Of a stretch of DNA of 64,000 nucleotides, positions 1 through 8,122 are shown in pieces. The first letter of the stretch is position 1, and every line of letters starts with the position of its first letter. The notes below the pieces were generated by a model. The model did not search any database, was not told the DNA's origin, and saw only the letters and a program-made list of their open reading frames with translations. The position numbers and the translations under genes were made by a program. Location: NCBI RefSeq assembly GCF_029109325.1, contig NZ_JAQKQJ010000002.1:1-64000 (forward strand), read 5' to 3'. The DNA is from Nodosilinea sp. PGN35 (GTDB lineage Bacteria; Cyanobacteriota; Cyanobacteriia; Phormidesmidales; Phormidesmidaceae).

Positions 1-92
1 GATTGGTTCAGGATTATGAGCAACTGCCTGAAAACGCCGAAGCGATGCTTCAAATTGCCATGATTCGCATCATGCTCAGGCGCTTGGCCTAA
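1..92 (+). CDS. IS5-like transposase, C-terminal fragment (cut by window edge)
   Basis: An open frame enters from the left edge in frame 3 and ends at TAA 90-92 with a 29-residue tail ending QIAMIRIMLRRLA. This tail resembles the C-terminus of DDE transposases of the IS4/IS5 group that are common in cyanobacteria. The sequence just downstream (about 105-131, containing TTTTCAAACGCCCTCTAAGC) could be the right terminal inverted repeat, but the left end is outside the window, so this cannot be tested here. Whether the full gene is intact is unknown. Confidence 0.6.
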   Translation, partial: LVQDYEQLPENAEAMLQIAMIRIMLRRLA

Positions 93-302
93 TTCGCTAC
101 ACCCCTACCCCTTTTCAAACGCCCTCTAAGCGCACCCGCCCCCCGCTGGGCAACATTGCCTCAAATCCGCTGAAGCGGATCTTTGGCAGAGGTTAAGGCG
201 TCTTCTGAAAAACAGTTCCCTACAACGCCTAAATCTGTTGGAGGGCGGCCCCACAACTGCCCTTCCCCAGCGATAGACTCAACCTATTGATGGGTAATTT
301 CT

Positions 303-1175
303 ATGGCTCACCTCACCGCTCGCCGCCCCCAAAACGTAGACGGCGACATCTACGTCGATAGCTCCTGCATCGACTGCGACACCTGCCGCTGGATGGCCCC
401 CGCCATCTTTAGCCGCGACGATGAGCAGTCGGCGGTCTTCCACCAGCCCGAAACCGAGGCCGAGCGGCTGGCGGCGCTGCAGGCGGTGCTGGCCTGCCCC
501 ACCGCCTCCATCGGCACCGTGGAGCCGCCCAAAGATATGAAGGCGGCCCAGGCCAGTTTTCCGATCCCAATCACCGAAAATGTCTACCACTGCGGCTACC
601 ACTCCGAAAAGTCTTACGGGGCGGCCAGCTACTTCATTCGGCGGCCCGAGGGCAACGTGCTGGTCGATTCGCCCCGCTTTGCCGCGCCCCTGGTCAAGCA
701 GCTCGAAGCCCTAGGCGGCGTGCGCTACCTCTACCTCACCCACCAGGACGATGTGGCCGACCACCAGCGGTTTCACGAGCGGTTTGGGTGCGATCGCATT
801 CTCCACGCCGACGACATCGGCCGGGGCACCGCCTCCGTAGAAATTCAGCTCCAGGGCACCGACCCGGTGACCCTCGCGCCCGACCTTACCATCATTCCGG
901 TGCCGGGGCACACCAAAGGCCATACGGTGCTGCTGTACGACAACCGGGTTTTGTTTACCGGCGATCACTTGGCCTGGTCGGTGCGGCTGCATCAGCTTCA
1001 CGCTTTTCGCTCCGTCTGCTGGTACTCGTGGCCCGAGCAAATCAGGTCGATGGAAAAACTCGCCGCCTACGACTTTGAGTGGGTGCTGCCCGGCCACGGT
1101 CGCCGCCACCACGCCGACGCCGCCACCATGGGCCAGCAAATGCAAAAGTGCCTCGACTGGATGAAGGCGCAGTAG
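303..1175 (+). CDS. Ferredoxin domain fused to metallo-beta-lactamase-fold hydrolase
   Basis: The protein has 290 aa. Residues 1-75 form a single-cluster ferredoxin domain with Cys22, Cys25, Cys28 and Cys65-Pro, expected to bind one Fe-S cluster. Residues from about 85 to the end are a metallo-beta-lactamase fold: THQDDVADH at 146-154 (a variant of the HxHxDH metal motif with two extra residues), PGHTKGH at 201-207, GDH at 220-222 and PGHG at 263-266. This fusion is a recurring bacterial family whose substrate is unknown; the iron-sulfur domain suggests electron input to the hydrolase-like site. The ATG at 303 is the only good start. It converges with the TM2 gene, 12 bp away. Confidence 0.85.
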   Translation: MAHLTARRPQNVDGDIYVDSSCIDCDTCRWMAPAIFSRDDEQSAVFHQPETEAERLAALQAVLACPTASIGTVEPPKDMKAAQASFPIPITENVYHCGYHSEKSYGAASYFIRRPEGNVLVDSPRFAAPLVKQLEALGGVRYLYLTHQDDVADHQRFHERFGCDRILHADDIGRGTASVEIQLQGTDPVTLAPDLTIIPVPGHTKGHTVLLYDNRVLFTGDHLAWSVRLHQLHAFRSVCWYSWPEQIRSMEKLAAYDFEWVLPGHGRRHHADAATMGQQMQKCLDWMKAQ

Positions 1176-1187
1176 TGTAGCAAGTCT

Positions 1188-1679
1188 CTACAGATCAAAC
1201 ACGTAGCGCACCGCCCCCGACTCTGGGTCGTTGGTGATATCGGCGTAGCCACTGTGCAGAGCGGCCTGAAGTAGGGCCTCTACGCGCTCGGTACTCAGCC
1301 CCGTATGCAGGGCCACCTGAGCCTTAGAGAGTTTGCCCCCGTTGGCGTGGGCGGCTTTCAGCAGCAGCAGCATGGGGTCTTCCTGGGGTTGCGCGATCGC
1401 CTGGGCCACCACCAAAGGTCGCTCTATCGGCACTGGCATGGTCAGGCCCTCTTCGCCCCACTCGGCCAGGTACTTGCGCCGCAGTTGCTCGTTGCGGGCT
1501 TTGACCATACCGGGCACCAGCACCAGATCGATGAGCTGGCCCATGCCAAACAGCCCAAAGGTACACAGGTAGACGATGCCCCACACCGTCTGCCCAGCAT
1601 AAAACCGGTGCAGCCCGCAGACACCAAATAAACACAGTGCCCACAGCAGGTAGGCTGTTTCAGTCTTTGCTCGTGCCAT
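1188..1679 (-). CDS. TM2 domain membrane protein with C-terminal helical domain
   Basis: The protein has 163 aa. Residues 8-60 hold two hydrophobic helices around a GLHRFYAGQ motif, the signature of the TM2 domain, with a second glycine-rich helix (GIVYLCTFGLFGMGQLID). The C-terminal 60 residues contain LSKAQVALHTGLSTERVEALLQ, a helix-turn-helix-like stretch often found fused to TM2 in cyanobacteria. It is probably an inner-membrane protein with a cytoplasmic tail. Function is unknown. ATG start at 1677-1679. Confidence 0.8.
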   Translation of the reverse strand: MARAKTETAYLLWALCLFGVCGLHRFYAGQTVWGIVYLCTFGLFGMGQLIDLVLVPGMVKARNEQLRRKYLAEWGEEGLTMPVPIERPLVVAQAIAQPQEDPMLLLLKAAHANGGKLSKAQVALHTGLSTERVEALLQAALHSGYADITNDPESGAVRYVFDL

Positions 1680-1833
1680 GGTGTGTCTCTGAGAAGACTA
1701 ACTGTGGGAAGCAGCAAACCTGAGCTGGGCTCGCAGCCGCCGCCTAGCGCCCATTATAGACAGCCGATTTTTTGGCGTACGGCCCCTGTAACCGTCCCGT
1801 AATACCGTGACTGAGTTGCCCTTAGCACCGTAG

Positions 1834-1850
1834 GGTGGGCACTGCCCACC
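1834..1850. repeat. REP palindrome, left end of RAYT element copy 1
   Basis: GGTGGGCACTGCCCACC is a 17-nt palindrome with a single unpaired centre, lying 81 bp before the transposase ATG. The same palindrome is found at 3403-3419, 5346-5362, 20141-20157 and 58408-58424. Its position beside a RAYT gene fits the REP/REPIN model, in which the transposase acts on such palindromes. Confidence 0.8.
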
Positions 1851-1914
1851 TTCCCACCCCGCCATCACCAATCCATCGGGAATACTACCCTAGAGTATCT
1901 TCCCTTACCCCTAA

Positions 1915-2481
1915 ATGCCCGATTATCGACGCGCCTACACTCCCGGCGGGGCAATCTTTCTCACCCTGGTCACCTTTAACCGCAGACCCATTTTTGCCGA
2001 AGCCGATAACGTAGAACGCCTACGCCAGGCTGCATCCGTCGTTAAAGCTGAAATGCCCTTCGATATTACAGCCGCCGTTGTGCTTCCCGACCACATTCAT
2101 TTTGTGTGGACTTTGCCCCAGGGTGATGGTGATTACTCAAGGCGAGTCGGACGGCTAAAGGTGTTGTTTACGCGATCGCTCAAGGGAAGCTGTGCGCTAC
2201 CGCAGGATGTTGGTATTTCTCGTCAACGGCAACGGGAAAGCAATGTATGGCAACGACGGTTTTGGGAGCACACCATTCGCGATGAGGCGGATTGGGTGGG
2301 GCACATCAATTATTTGCATTACAACCCGGTGAAGCATGGGTTGGTGAAGTGACCCAATCAGTGGGAGTTTTCGAGCTTTCGGCGGTTTGTCAGCGATGGG
2401 TTTTATGGAGAGGATTGGGGGTGTCGGTGCGGAGGGAAAGAGGCTGCGTTTAAGGGGGAGGAGTTGGTGGTGGGTGAATAG
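1915..2481 (+). pseudogene. REP-associated tyrosine transposase (RAYT), copy 1, premature stop
   Basis: This is a Y1-transposase-family (IS200-like/RAYT) gene. The N-terminus MPDYRRAYTPGGAIFLTLVTF, the metal-binding LPDHIHFVW and the INYLHYNPVKHG motif near the catalytic region are intact. The frame stops at TGA 2350-2352, but homologous coding continues in frame for 42 more codons (QWEFSSFRRFV, FYGEDWGC) to TAG 2479-2481. In copy 2 the aligned codon is TGC (Cys), so the stop looks like a TGC-to-TGA change. The catalytic core is upstream of the stop, so residual activity is possible. No Shine-Dalgarno sequence is obvious. Confidence 0.8.
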
Positions 2482-2589
2482 ATTGGATGCGCCCCACTAC
2501 TTTAAAAAAAATGCTGCATGAATTCCACGAATTGTAAGTCAACTAGTTTAGGAGTGAGTTAAATTCACTGTATCTACTTAGACAAAACC

Positions 2590-3321
2590 ATGGCATCACA
2601 CCTTCTCATAGACATTCTATTAGGCCTTATCGTGCTGACGGCACGGCTAAACATAGTTAATGGATATGCGCAATCCTTGATTGATAAAACCTCATTTTCA
2701 ATCAGGACAGCTCTTATTAATCTTACTACTATCTTTATTCCGCTTCTTATTGATATTGCTTTTTTTGAAATAAAAAAATTCCCGGAAATCCCTAGTTTTG
2801 CCACCATTCCTATTACATCTTTTGCTACTGCTACTGGAGTCTTTTTAGTCAATTTAGAGCTAGAAAATAAAAAACAGAAAAGAGAAAAATTAAAAATAGC
2901 CAAAATACTCGTTTGTGCCATTGAACCGCAGATTGAAGAGCTTGACTCCTTCCAGAAAGCACTTAAGGAAAACAAGATATACATTGAACCAGGCATGTAT
3001 GATTTGCTAGGAGAAATTTTAGTCAACAAAGAGATTTCTGCTTTGATCTTAAACAATGCCGGGATATTTTCGATTGAAATTATCAGAGATCTAATGGGCT
3101 ACTCGGATCAGCTGAATAAAAATTTGATAACAATCTTGCTTGTCAATCAAGAAATAAAGACTGAAAATCATCTTACGCTTAACGTTGAAAAGAAGAATGG
3201 AGAACTTATGATGGAAATGATTCAAAAGACGGTTTCAAAGGGTGCGATTGCTTTGCAAAACATTTGCGAAAATACTATGCGAGACAAAGAAAGAGCTGAA
3301 AAATATTCCAGATTAATATAG
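2590..3321 (+). CDS. Unrecognised membrane-anchored protein in AT-rich DNA
   Basis: The protein has 243 aa and I do not recognise a family. The N-terminal 90 residues contain two or three hydrophobic segments (SHLLIDILLGLIVLTARL; ALINLTTIFIPLLIDIAFF; TIPITSFATATGVFLVN). A charged cytoplasmic-looking helical part follows, starting ELENKKQKREKLKIAK. Base composition is clearly AT-richer than the surroundings and codon use differs, suggesting recent transfer. It lies between two copies of the RAYT element. A short membrane domain plus helical tail is seen in some defence or toxin effectors, but nothing specific supports that here. Confidence 0.6.
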   Translation: MASHLLIDILLGLIVLTARLNIVNGYAQSLIDKTSFSIRTALINLTTIFIPLLIDIAFFEIKKFPEIPSFATIPITSFATATGVFLVNLELENKKQKREKLKIAKILVCAIEPQIEELDSFQKALKENKIYIEPGMYDLLGEILVNKEISALILNNAGIFSIEIIRDLMGYSDQLNKNLITILLVNQEIKTENHLTLNVEKKNGELMMEMIQKTVSKGAIALQNICENTMRDKERAEKYSRLI

Positions 3322-3402
3322 CGGTATTCACCATGAGTTACTGCATCTAAGGTGCAAACTTTATAGATTAATTTCTACGAAAATTAGCCACGTTCTGTGT
3401 AG

Positions 3403-3419
3403 GGTGGGCACTGCCCACC
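3403..3419. repeat. REP palindrome, left end of RAYT copy 2
   Basis: The same 17-nt palindrome as at 1834. The matching right end, GGTGGGCAGTGATCACCC, lies at 3751-3768 and carries two changes. The two ends define a deletion derivative of about 370 bp. Confidence 0.75.
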
Positions 3420-3482
3420 ATCCCACTCAATCTACCACCAGTCAATCGGGAACCTTTACTTAGAGTCGTTGCCCTACCCCAA

Positions 3483-3743
3483 ATTCCCAATTGCAGGGCC
3501 ATCTTTCTCGTCCTGGCAACCTTCAACCGCAGACCAATTTTTGTGGATTGGGTCGGGCACATCAATTATTTGCGTTACAACCCCGTAAAGCATGGGTTGG
3601 TAGATTGCCCCCATCAGTGAAAGTTGTCGAGTTTTCGACAGTTTGTAAAGGATGGGTTTTATGGAGAGGATTGGGAGTGCCGATGTGGAGGGAAAGCGAC
3701 AGCGATTAAGTTTGAGGGGGAGGGGCTGGTGATGGGTGAATAA
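3483..3743 (+). pseudogene. RAYT copy 2, internally deleted remnant
   Basis: The 5' part (start codon region changed to ATT, then IFLVLATFNRRPIF with small deletions) is joined directly to the 3' part (DWVGHINYLRYNPVKHGLVDCP). About 300 bp present in copy 1 is missing. The tail reads QFVKDGFYGEDWECRCGGK. A second lesion is TGG-to-TGA at the Trp that follows CPHQ. The element keeps both REP ends and could have been moved only in trans. Confidence 0.75.
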
Positions 3744-3787
3744 GTGGGGTGGTGGGCAGTGATCACCCTACTTTGACTACTTTGAAT

Positions 3788-4936
3788 TTAGGTCCTAATT
3801 GTAGTTTCAGCATGAGCAGTTGTTTCAAGTTTGACTGGATTTGGTGGAATAATGTACATCATGCTTACACCTTCTGCAGCAAGTTGCTTAGGTTTAAGAG
3901 ATTCCCACTGCGTGAATGTAATTTCTGTTCTGCTTATTAACTGAAGCTCAAACTCATATGCGGCAAACCGATTACTCGTTTCGATAACACTTTCCATTTC
4001 ATCAATAACTTGAGGCAATTTTTTGAAAACAGCTTTTATTCCTTCATCAGAAATCCCCCAAAAACCTTTCTTGATTTTCCAAGGCTCTATAACAGCAGGT
4101 GGAAGAGAGTTTATCATTTCTTCTAACATATTCACTGGAGTTAGAAAAAAATTACGCATCAGTTCAAAAACAGCACTCTCATTTAGAGAGCTATCCTTCC
4201 ACTGGTAAATTTTAGTTAGTCTTGACAAATCGACAGAACCCATTGTTTGTGGATAAAGATAAATGATCGGCCTTTCAGTCAAAAGGATATTGATATACGT
4301 CTTTGCATACTGCTGTATTTGAGTTTTCCCCTCTTTGAACCGTCTTAGAGCAGTGTCATACTCTCCTAATTCTAAGTAGCACCTAACCTCGGCTAAATAA
4401 GCTAAGTAGAGAGTCAACAGATATTCACCACAAATAGGAGATTGATATTCTAAGTGCTTATTTAACATATCTGAATAGATGTGCTCAGCCTCAAGAAAGC
4501 GGTTAATGGCTTGTAACGCACTGTTTTGCCGATTGCTTTCTTCGCTCATAGAGAAGGCATTGCGTACCAAATCTAGCGCTGCTCGGAAGTTGGCGTAGAA
4601 GCTCATATCAATTTTTTCGTCAATATCTTCCATTGCCTTCTGGAATTCTTTCAGTTGACCTTCGATTTCTTTTAGTTTTGCGTAAATGACAGTAAATCCT
4701 AAAACAGAAGCCCCCATAGTGAGCATACTACCAGCGCCAATGAGAGACATTGCACTGGTAGCTTCCTCAGCCTGAGATACAGCACCAATTTGTTCAGCCC
4801 CAGCAACTTCTCTGAGCCAAGCTACTACTTGACCAGCATTATCCTGAATTACCCCTCCGTTCCTAAACAAGATATTGTCTGCTAATCCCGCTGCGATATT
4901 AGCAGGAAGGTCAAAGGTTACATCGATTGGTGCCAT
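3788..4936 (-). CDS. Unrecognised mostly helical protein with one central hydrophobic segment
   Basis: The protein has 382 aa with no family recognised. Residues about 62-88 are a hydrophobic glycine/alanine-rich helix (SLIGAGSMLTMGASVLGFTVIYAK), followed at once by a charged coiled-coil-like stretch (LKEIEGQLKEFQKAMEDIDEK). The rest is helical with TPR-like hints (YLAEVRCYLELGEYDTALRRFKEGK). This hydrophobic-helix plus coiled-coil layout resembles proteins of conflict or pore-forming type, but that is only a resemblance. The gene is AT-rich compared with its flanks and sits between RAYT copies 2 and 3, so transfer is likely. ATG at 4934-4936. Confidence 0.6.
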   Translation of the reverse strand: MAPIDVTFDLPANIAAGLADNILFRNGGVIQDNAGQVVAWLREVAGAEQIGAVSQAEEATSAMSLIGAGSMLTMGASVLGFTVIYAKLKEIEGQLKEFQKAMEDIDEKIDMSFYANFRAALDLVRNAFSMSEESNRQNSALQAINRFLEAEHIYSDMLNKHLEYQSPICGEYLLTLYLAYLAEVRCYLELGEYDTALRRFKEGKTQIQQYAKTYINILLTERPIIYLYPQTMGSVDLSRLTKIYQWKDSSLNESAVFELMRNFFLTPVNMLEEMINSLPPAVIEPWKIKKGFWGISDEGIKAVFKKLPQVIDEMESVIETSNRFAAYEFELQLISRTEITFTQWESLKPKQLAAEGVSMMYIIPPNPVKLETTAHAETTIRT

Positions 4937-5069
4937 AGAAACTACCTAGTGTCAGTTAATAAAAGGATTGCGTTCATTTTCATCATTTCCTAAGCCCCCA
5001 GCATTTCATCGAATTGTTGAGGATCGATTTAAGTCGGCAACTGCACGATATTCGCATTTAGCACCGTAG

Positions 5070-5362
5070 GGTAGGCACTGCCCACCTTCCCATTCAGCTA
5101 TTACCAACCCATCGGGAACACTACCTTAGAGTATCTTCCCCTACCCCCAAATGCCCAATTATCGACGCGCCTACACTCCCGGCGGGGCAGTCTTTCTCAC
5201 CCTGGTCACCTTTAACCGCAGATCCATCTTTGCCGAACCCAACAAGGTTAGAACGTCTGAGCTAGGCTGGGATCGCCGTTAAGGTTGAATATTCTTTGAT
5301 GTTGGGATGGGGGGGAGGGGATGGTGGTGGGTAAATAGATGGAGTGGTGGGCAGTGCCCACC
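5070..5362 (+). pseudogene. RAYT copy 3, short remnant between REP palindromes
   Basis: The left REP (one mismatch) starts at 5070, exactly 81 bp before ATG 5151, the same spacing as copy 1. The frame reads MPNYRRAYTPGGAVFLTLVTF and ends after about 43 codons at TAA near 5280. It is then joined to a scrap of the 3' end (GGGGATGGTGGTGGGTAAATAG). The right REP is intact at 5346-5362. This is the shortest of the three copies. Confidence 0.7.
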
Positions 5363-5614
5363 CTACAGCTGGTTGCATGCGGTTGGGCCATACGGTTGAA
5401 AACACCGATCGCATGGCGTATCATATGCAACGCGGGGAATGAGACTAGGCGGGGAATGAGAGGACTGGAACTCCTCCCAAACCCCTAATCATTCCGCTTA
5501 TCTGGAGTAAGCCGAAATGACTGGACTCATTTTAAGAGATCTAGCCCATCGGTTTCGCACCTTTACGGAGTGCTAGGTAAGTTCCCCGTTTTCCTGACCA
5601 CAAAGGTGAACACC

Positions 5615-5824
5615 ATGACTTACGAGTTCAAACTGCCCGTGCGGCAGCAAGAAGTAGTGCGCCTGATCGCCCTGGGCGACTACGCAGCGGTACGAGACAC
5701 AATTCATCAACTCGGGGCAAAAGGCTGCGCCGACCCAGATAGGTGGACAAAGCTAATGCCGACCGGCAGAGAAGGCGAGTATATCTCGATACACACCCGC
5801 CGATACGCCCCCGCCGCAGACTAG
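5615..5824 (+). CDS. Small conserved-looking hypothetical protein, 69 aa
   Basis: The frame from ATG 5615 gives MTYEFKLPVRQQEVVRLIALGDYAA and ends TRRYAPAAD. AAAGGTG at 5602-5608 is a suitable ribosome binding site for this ATG, so I prefer it over the upstream alternative at 5570. A good terminator follows immediately. No family is recognised; the mix of charged and hydrophobic residues fits a small soluble protein. Confidence 0.6.
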   Translation: MTYEFKLPVRQQEVVRLIALGDYAAVRDTIHQLGAKGCADPDRWTKLMPTGREGEYISIHTRRYAPAAD

Positions 5825-5834
5825 CGAATGACAG

Positions 5835-5866
5835 AACCCCTGGAGAGCAAACCTCCGGGGGTTTCT
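5835..5866 (+). terminator. Rho-independent terminator after the 69-aa gene
   Basis: AACCCCTGGAG (5835-5845) pairs with CTCCGGGGGTT (5853-5863), giving an 11-bp stem with one wobble and a 7-nt loop, followed by TTTCTTG. Confidence 0.75.
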
Positions 5867-5881
5867 TGTGTGACTGACCCA

Positions 5882-6035
5882 ACTCGTTCCAAGGGCAGCT
5901 CGTTCCAAGGGCAGCTCGTTCCAAGGGCAGCTCGTTCCAAGGCTCCGCCTTGGAATGTATAGCGAATGGCTCTGCCCTCTGAGAGCAAGTGGCAGAGCCA
6001 CTGAAAGGACATTCCCAGGTAGAACCTGGGAACGA
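5882..6035. repeat. 16-bp tandem repeat followed by a hairpin cluster
   Basis: The unit CTCGTTCCAAGGGCAG is repeated about 3.5 times from 5882 to 5942. It runs into a palindrome (CCAAGGCTCCGCCTTGG). Further hairpins follow: TGGCTCTGCC...GGCAGAGCCA (5967-6001), then CATTCCCAGG...CCTGGGAACG, ending in GGGAACGAG. Such GGAACGAG-containing palindromes are a dispersed cyanobacterial repeat type. There is no gene between 5825 and 6136. Confidence 0.7.
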
Positions 6036-6136
6036 GTGCTGTTCAAACGGTGCAAAAGCCAGTGCAGGCTCTCAGCCCCCGATGGGCATTCCAGTGCTGA
6101 GCATGGCACGAGGGGCAGCGAGTACAAAAGCGGTGT

Positions 6137-6826
6137 TTAGAGCGATCGCCCCCCCGCACTCAGCGCCTCGGCCCCTACCAAGTGCCCCGTCTTCACATAG
6201 ATCGTGCAGCCCTTGCGGCTAAAGGGGTTGTGGCGGCTGCCGTGGGGGCTGCGTAGCCAGGTGCCCGCCGGGTAGTCGCCGTGCTCATCAGAAAACACGC
6301 CATCGAGCACAAAGATCTCCTCGCCGCCCCAGTGGGTGTGGGGCTGAAACTGGGTGCCCGGTGCCCACTTCACCAGCGCCACATTTTCGGTGCCGTAGGT
6401 GTGCAGGGGCATTACCCGCAGGCCCTCCACCAGGCCGGGGTGCCAGGGCGCGGTGGTCGTATCGATCGCGACGCGGGTTTGGTCATCGGGGTGCATCTGC
6501 CACAGCTTGACCAAAATGGTGCAGCCCGGCGCGCTAGAGGGCGTGTGGGTCGAACCCACCGGGTTGCGCACGTAGGTGCCCGCCGGGTAGTGGCCGTGCT
6601 CGTCAGAAAAGACCCCCTCCAGCACAAAAAACTCTTCGCCGCCGCCGTGGGTGTGGGGCGAAAAGGCGCTGCCGGGGGCGTAGCGCACCAGGGAGGTGGC
6701 GCGGGCGACTTCATCCCCGTCGCGATCGAGCAGGCGGCGGTGGACACCGGGCATGGGAGAGTCAACCCAGGGCAGATCGGGGGTGGTGAGGACGACGCGC
6801 TGGGTGAAGTCGGCGTGGAGTTTCAT
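6137..6826 (-). CDS. Double ChrR-like cupin protein
   Basis: The protein has 229 aa made of two homologous cupin halves. The first has FSPHTHGGGEEFFVLEGVFSDEHG and the second FQPHTHWGGEEIFVLDGVFSDEHG, each with the HxH...E metal motif and the PAGT(Y/W) turn. This is the ChrR-type cupin fold, which in anti-sigma factor ChrR binds zinc and senses singlet oxygen. There is no N-terminal zinc anti-sigma domain here, so this is a stand-alone bicupin that may be a metal-dependent enzyme or sensor. ATG at 6824-6826. Confidence 0.8.
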   Translation of the reverse strand: MKLHADFTQRVVLTTPDLPWVDSPMPGVHRRLLDRDGDEVARATSLVRYAPGSAFSPHTHGGGEEFFVLEGVFSDEHGHYPAGTYVRNPVGSTHTPSSAPGCTILVKLWQMHPDDQTRVAIDTTTAPWHPGLVEGLRVMPLHTYGTENVALVKWAPGTQFQPHTHWGGEEIFVLDGVFSDEHGDYPAGTWLRSPHGSRHNPFSRKGCTIYVKTGHLVGAEALSAGGRSL

Positions 6827-6835
6827 GGGGGAGGG

Positions 6836-6880
6836 GGGGAGGGGTGGGCGGGTAGGCGGGTGGGCGGGTGGATGGGTGGA
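6836..6880. repeat. G-rich simple repeat upstream of the bicupin gene
   Basis: Short imperfect repeats of the type GGCGGGTGGGCGGGTGGATGGGTGGAT. Similar simple repeats appear on the opposite strand near 20200-20250. Confidence 0.5.
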
Positions 6881-6970
6881 TGAAAACGTAGGGGCAAACG
6901 GCGTTTGCCTTAGCCCATGGGTATCACTCCATGAGCGCCAACCAATGGAGATTGCCTGAGGTTTTAAATT

Positions 6971-7939
6971 CTAACCCTTCAATTTCCAGGGGCCGGTGTT
7001 ATCTAAGAAGGGCGAAAACTCCGGGGCTGACCAGGTGAGGGGCAGGCTGCCTGAGACCCGGTAGCCGTGGCTGACGGAGAAGCGCAGCAGGCGTTCGGCC
7101 CCTTCGTAGGCGGCGATTTCGGGGCCGTCCCAAATCACTTTGGCGGTGCCGGTGAGGTAGAGCAGGTCGCCCCGGTCAAAGTCGATAAAGACCAGCCCGG
7201 CGCGGGGGTTGAGTTCTAGGTTGCCAAAGGTGTTGAAGTGAAAGTTGCCCGCAAAATCGGGAATGGTGAACCTGCGGGCATCGTCCATGCGCACAAAGCC
7301 CGGCTTGCCGCCCCGGTGCGACACATCCACGCCGCTGGCGCTGCCGGCTGACCGGTGGGCGGTGGCGATAAAGAATGTATCAGCCGCCGCGACGATCGCC
7401 CGCTCCCCCTCTTCCAGCGCCTCGAAGAAACGCACCGGTTTAGGCGCTGCCGCATCAAAGGCTCGCCAGTCAAACCGCCGCGCCTGGATGTACTGGGGGC
7501 AGTTGCCAAAGCTCTGCCCCACGGTGACCGTAAACCCATCGGGCTGAAGGGCTGACAGGGTGCCGTTTAGGCGGTTGCGGCGGCGGGTGTGCAGCTCTAT
7601 GCCCAGCAGGCCAATGTCGGCCCCCACAGCCAGGGTGCGGTGCAGGGGGTCGCCGTAGAGGGGCGGCGCGGCAAGGTGCAACCTGCGCTCGTCGGGGGAG
7701 GTGATAAATCCGGGTTGCCCCACCAAAATTGAAGCCCAGGGCTGACCGTGGCTATCCACCGTACCTACCAAAACGTAAGACAGCTGGGCAAAAAACTGGC
7801 GGTGCTGCTCGGGCAAATAGTCGCGAATCATCCGCCGCCCCTGGCGATCGAGCCGCTCTTGCACCCCCAACCGCGCCTGAATGGCCAGTTCGCCAGCGTG
7901 GAAGGGCGACGCTTCGTAAGACCAACCCGAGTTTGCCAT
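6971..7939 (-). CDS. Pyridoxamine 5'-phosphate oxidase-like FMN-binding protein
   Basis: The protein has 322 aa with two split-barrel FMN-binding regions. The first is at about 50-150 (FFAQLSYVLVGTVDSHGQPWASILVGQPGF); the second is at about 185-290 (DTFFIATAHRSAGSASGVDVSHRGG, then GNFHFNTFGNLELNPRAGLVFIDF). This is the PNPOx-like family often next to glutathione transferases or ferredoxin-type oxidoreductases, and it probably reduces or binds a small ligand with FMN. The start ATG 7937-7939 is preceded by AGGAG on the minus strand. The same-strand neighbour upstream is a glutathione transferase. Confidence 0.8.
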   Translation of the reverse strand: MANSGWSYEASPFHAGELAIQARLGVQERLDRQGRRMIRDYLPEQHRQFFAQLSYVLVGTVDSHGQPWASILVGQPGFITSPDERRLHLAAPPLYGDPLHRTLAVGADIGLLGIELHTRRRNRLNGTLSALQPDGFTVTVGQSFGNCPQYIQARRFDWRAFDAAAPKPVRFFEALEEGERAIVAAADTFFIATAHRSAGSASGVDVSHRGGKPGFVRMDDARRFTIPDFAGNFHFNTFGNLELNPRAGLVFIDFDRGDLLYLTGTAKVIWDGPEIAAYEGAERLLRFSVSHGYRVSGSLPLTWSAPEFSPFLDNTGPWKLKG

Positions 7940-8122
7940 CGGTATGCTCCTGTTTATCTCTGCACAGTGGACAGTCGGGACGGCTAACCCCCCGAGACTT
8001 TACCTAAGCCCCCTTAAATCCTAGAGGGTTGCCTCTTGTGGGATGGGCCTCTGGCCCGCTTATGAATCAGTCAGGTTAGGCGATCGCGCTCCCCTGGCAT
8101 CTGCCGTCACCTGTCGCTCCGC

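Noticed and set aside
2350-2352. Programmed TGA read-through or selenocysteine in RAYT copy 1
   Set aside because: Copy 2 has TGC at the aligned codon, which makes a simple nonsense mutation the better explanation; no SECIS-like hairpin is evident.
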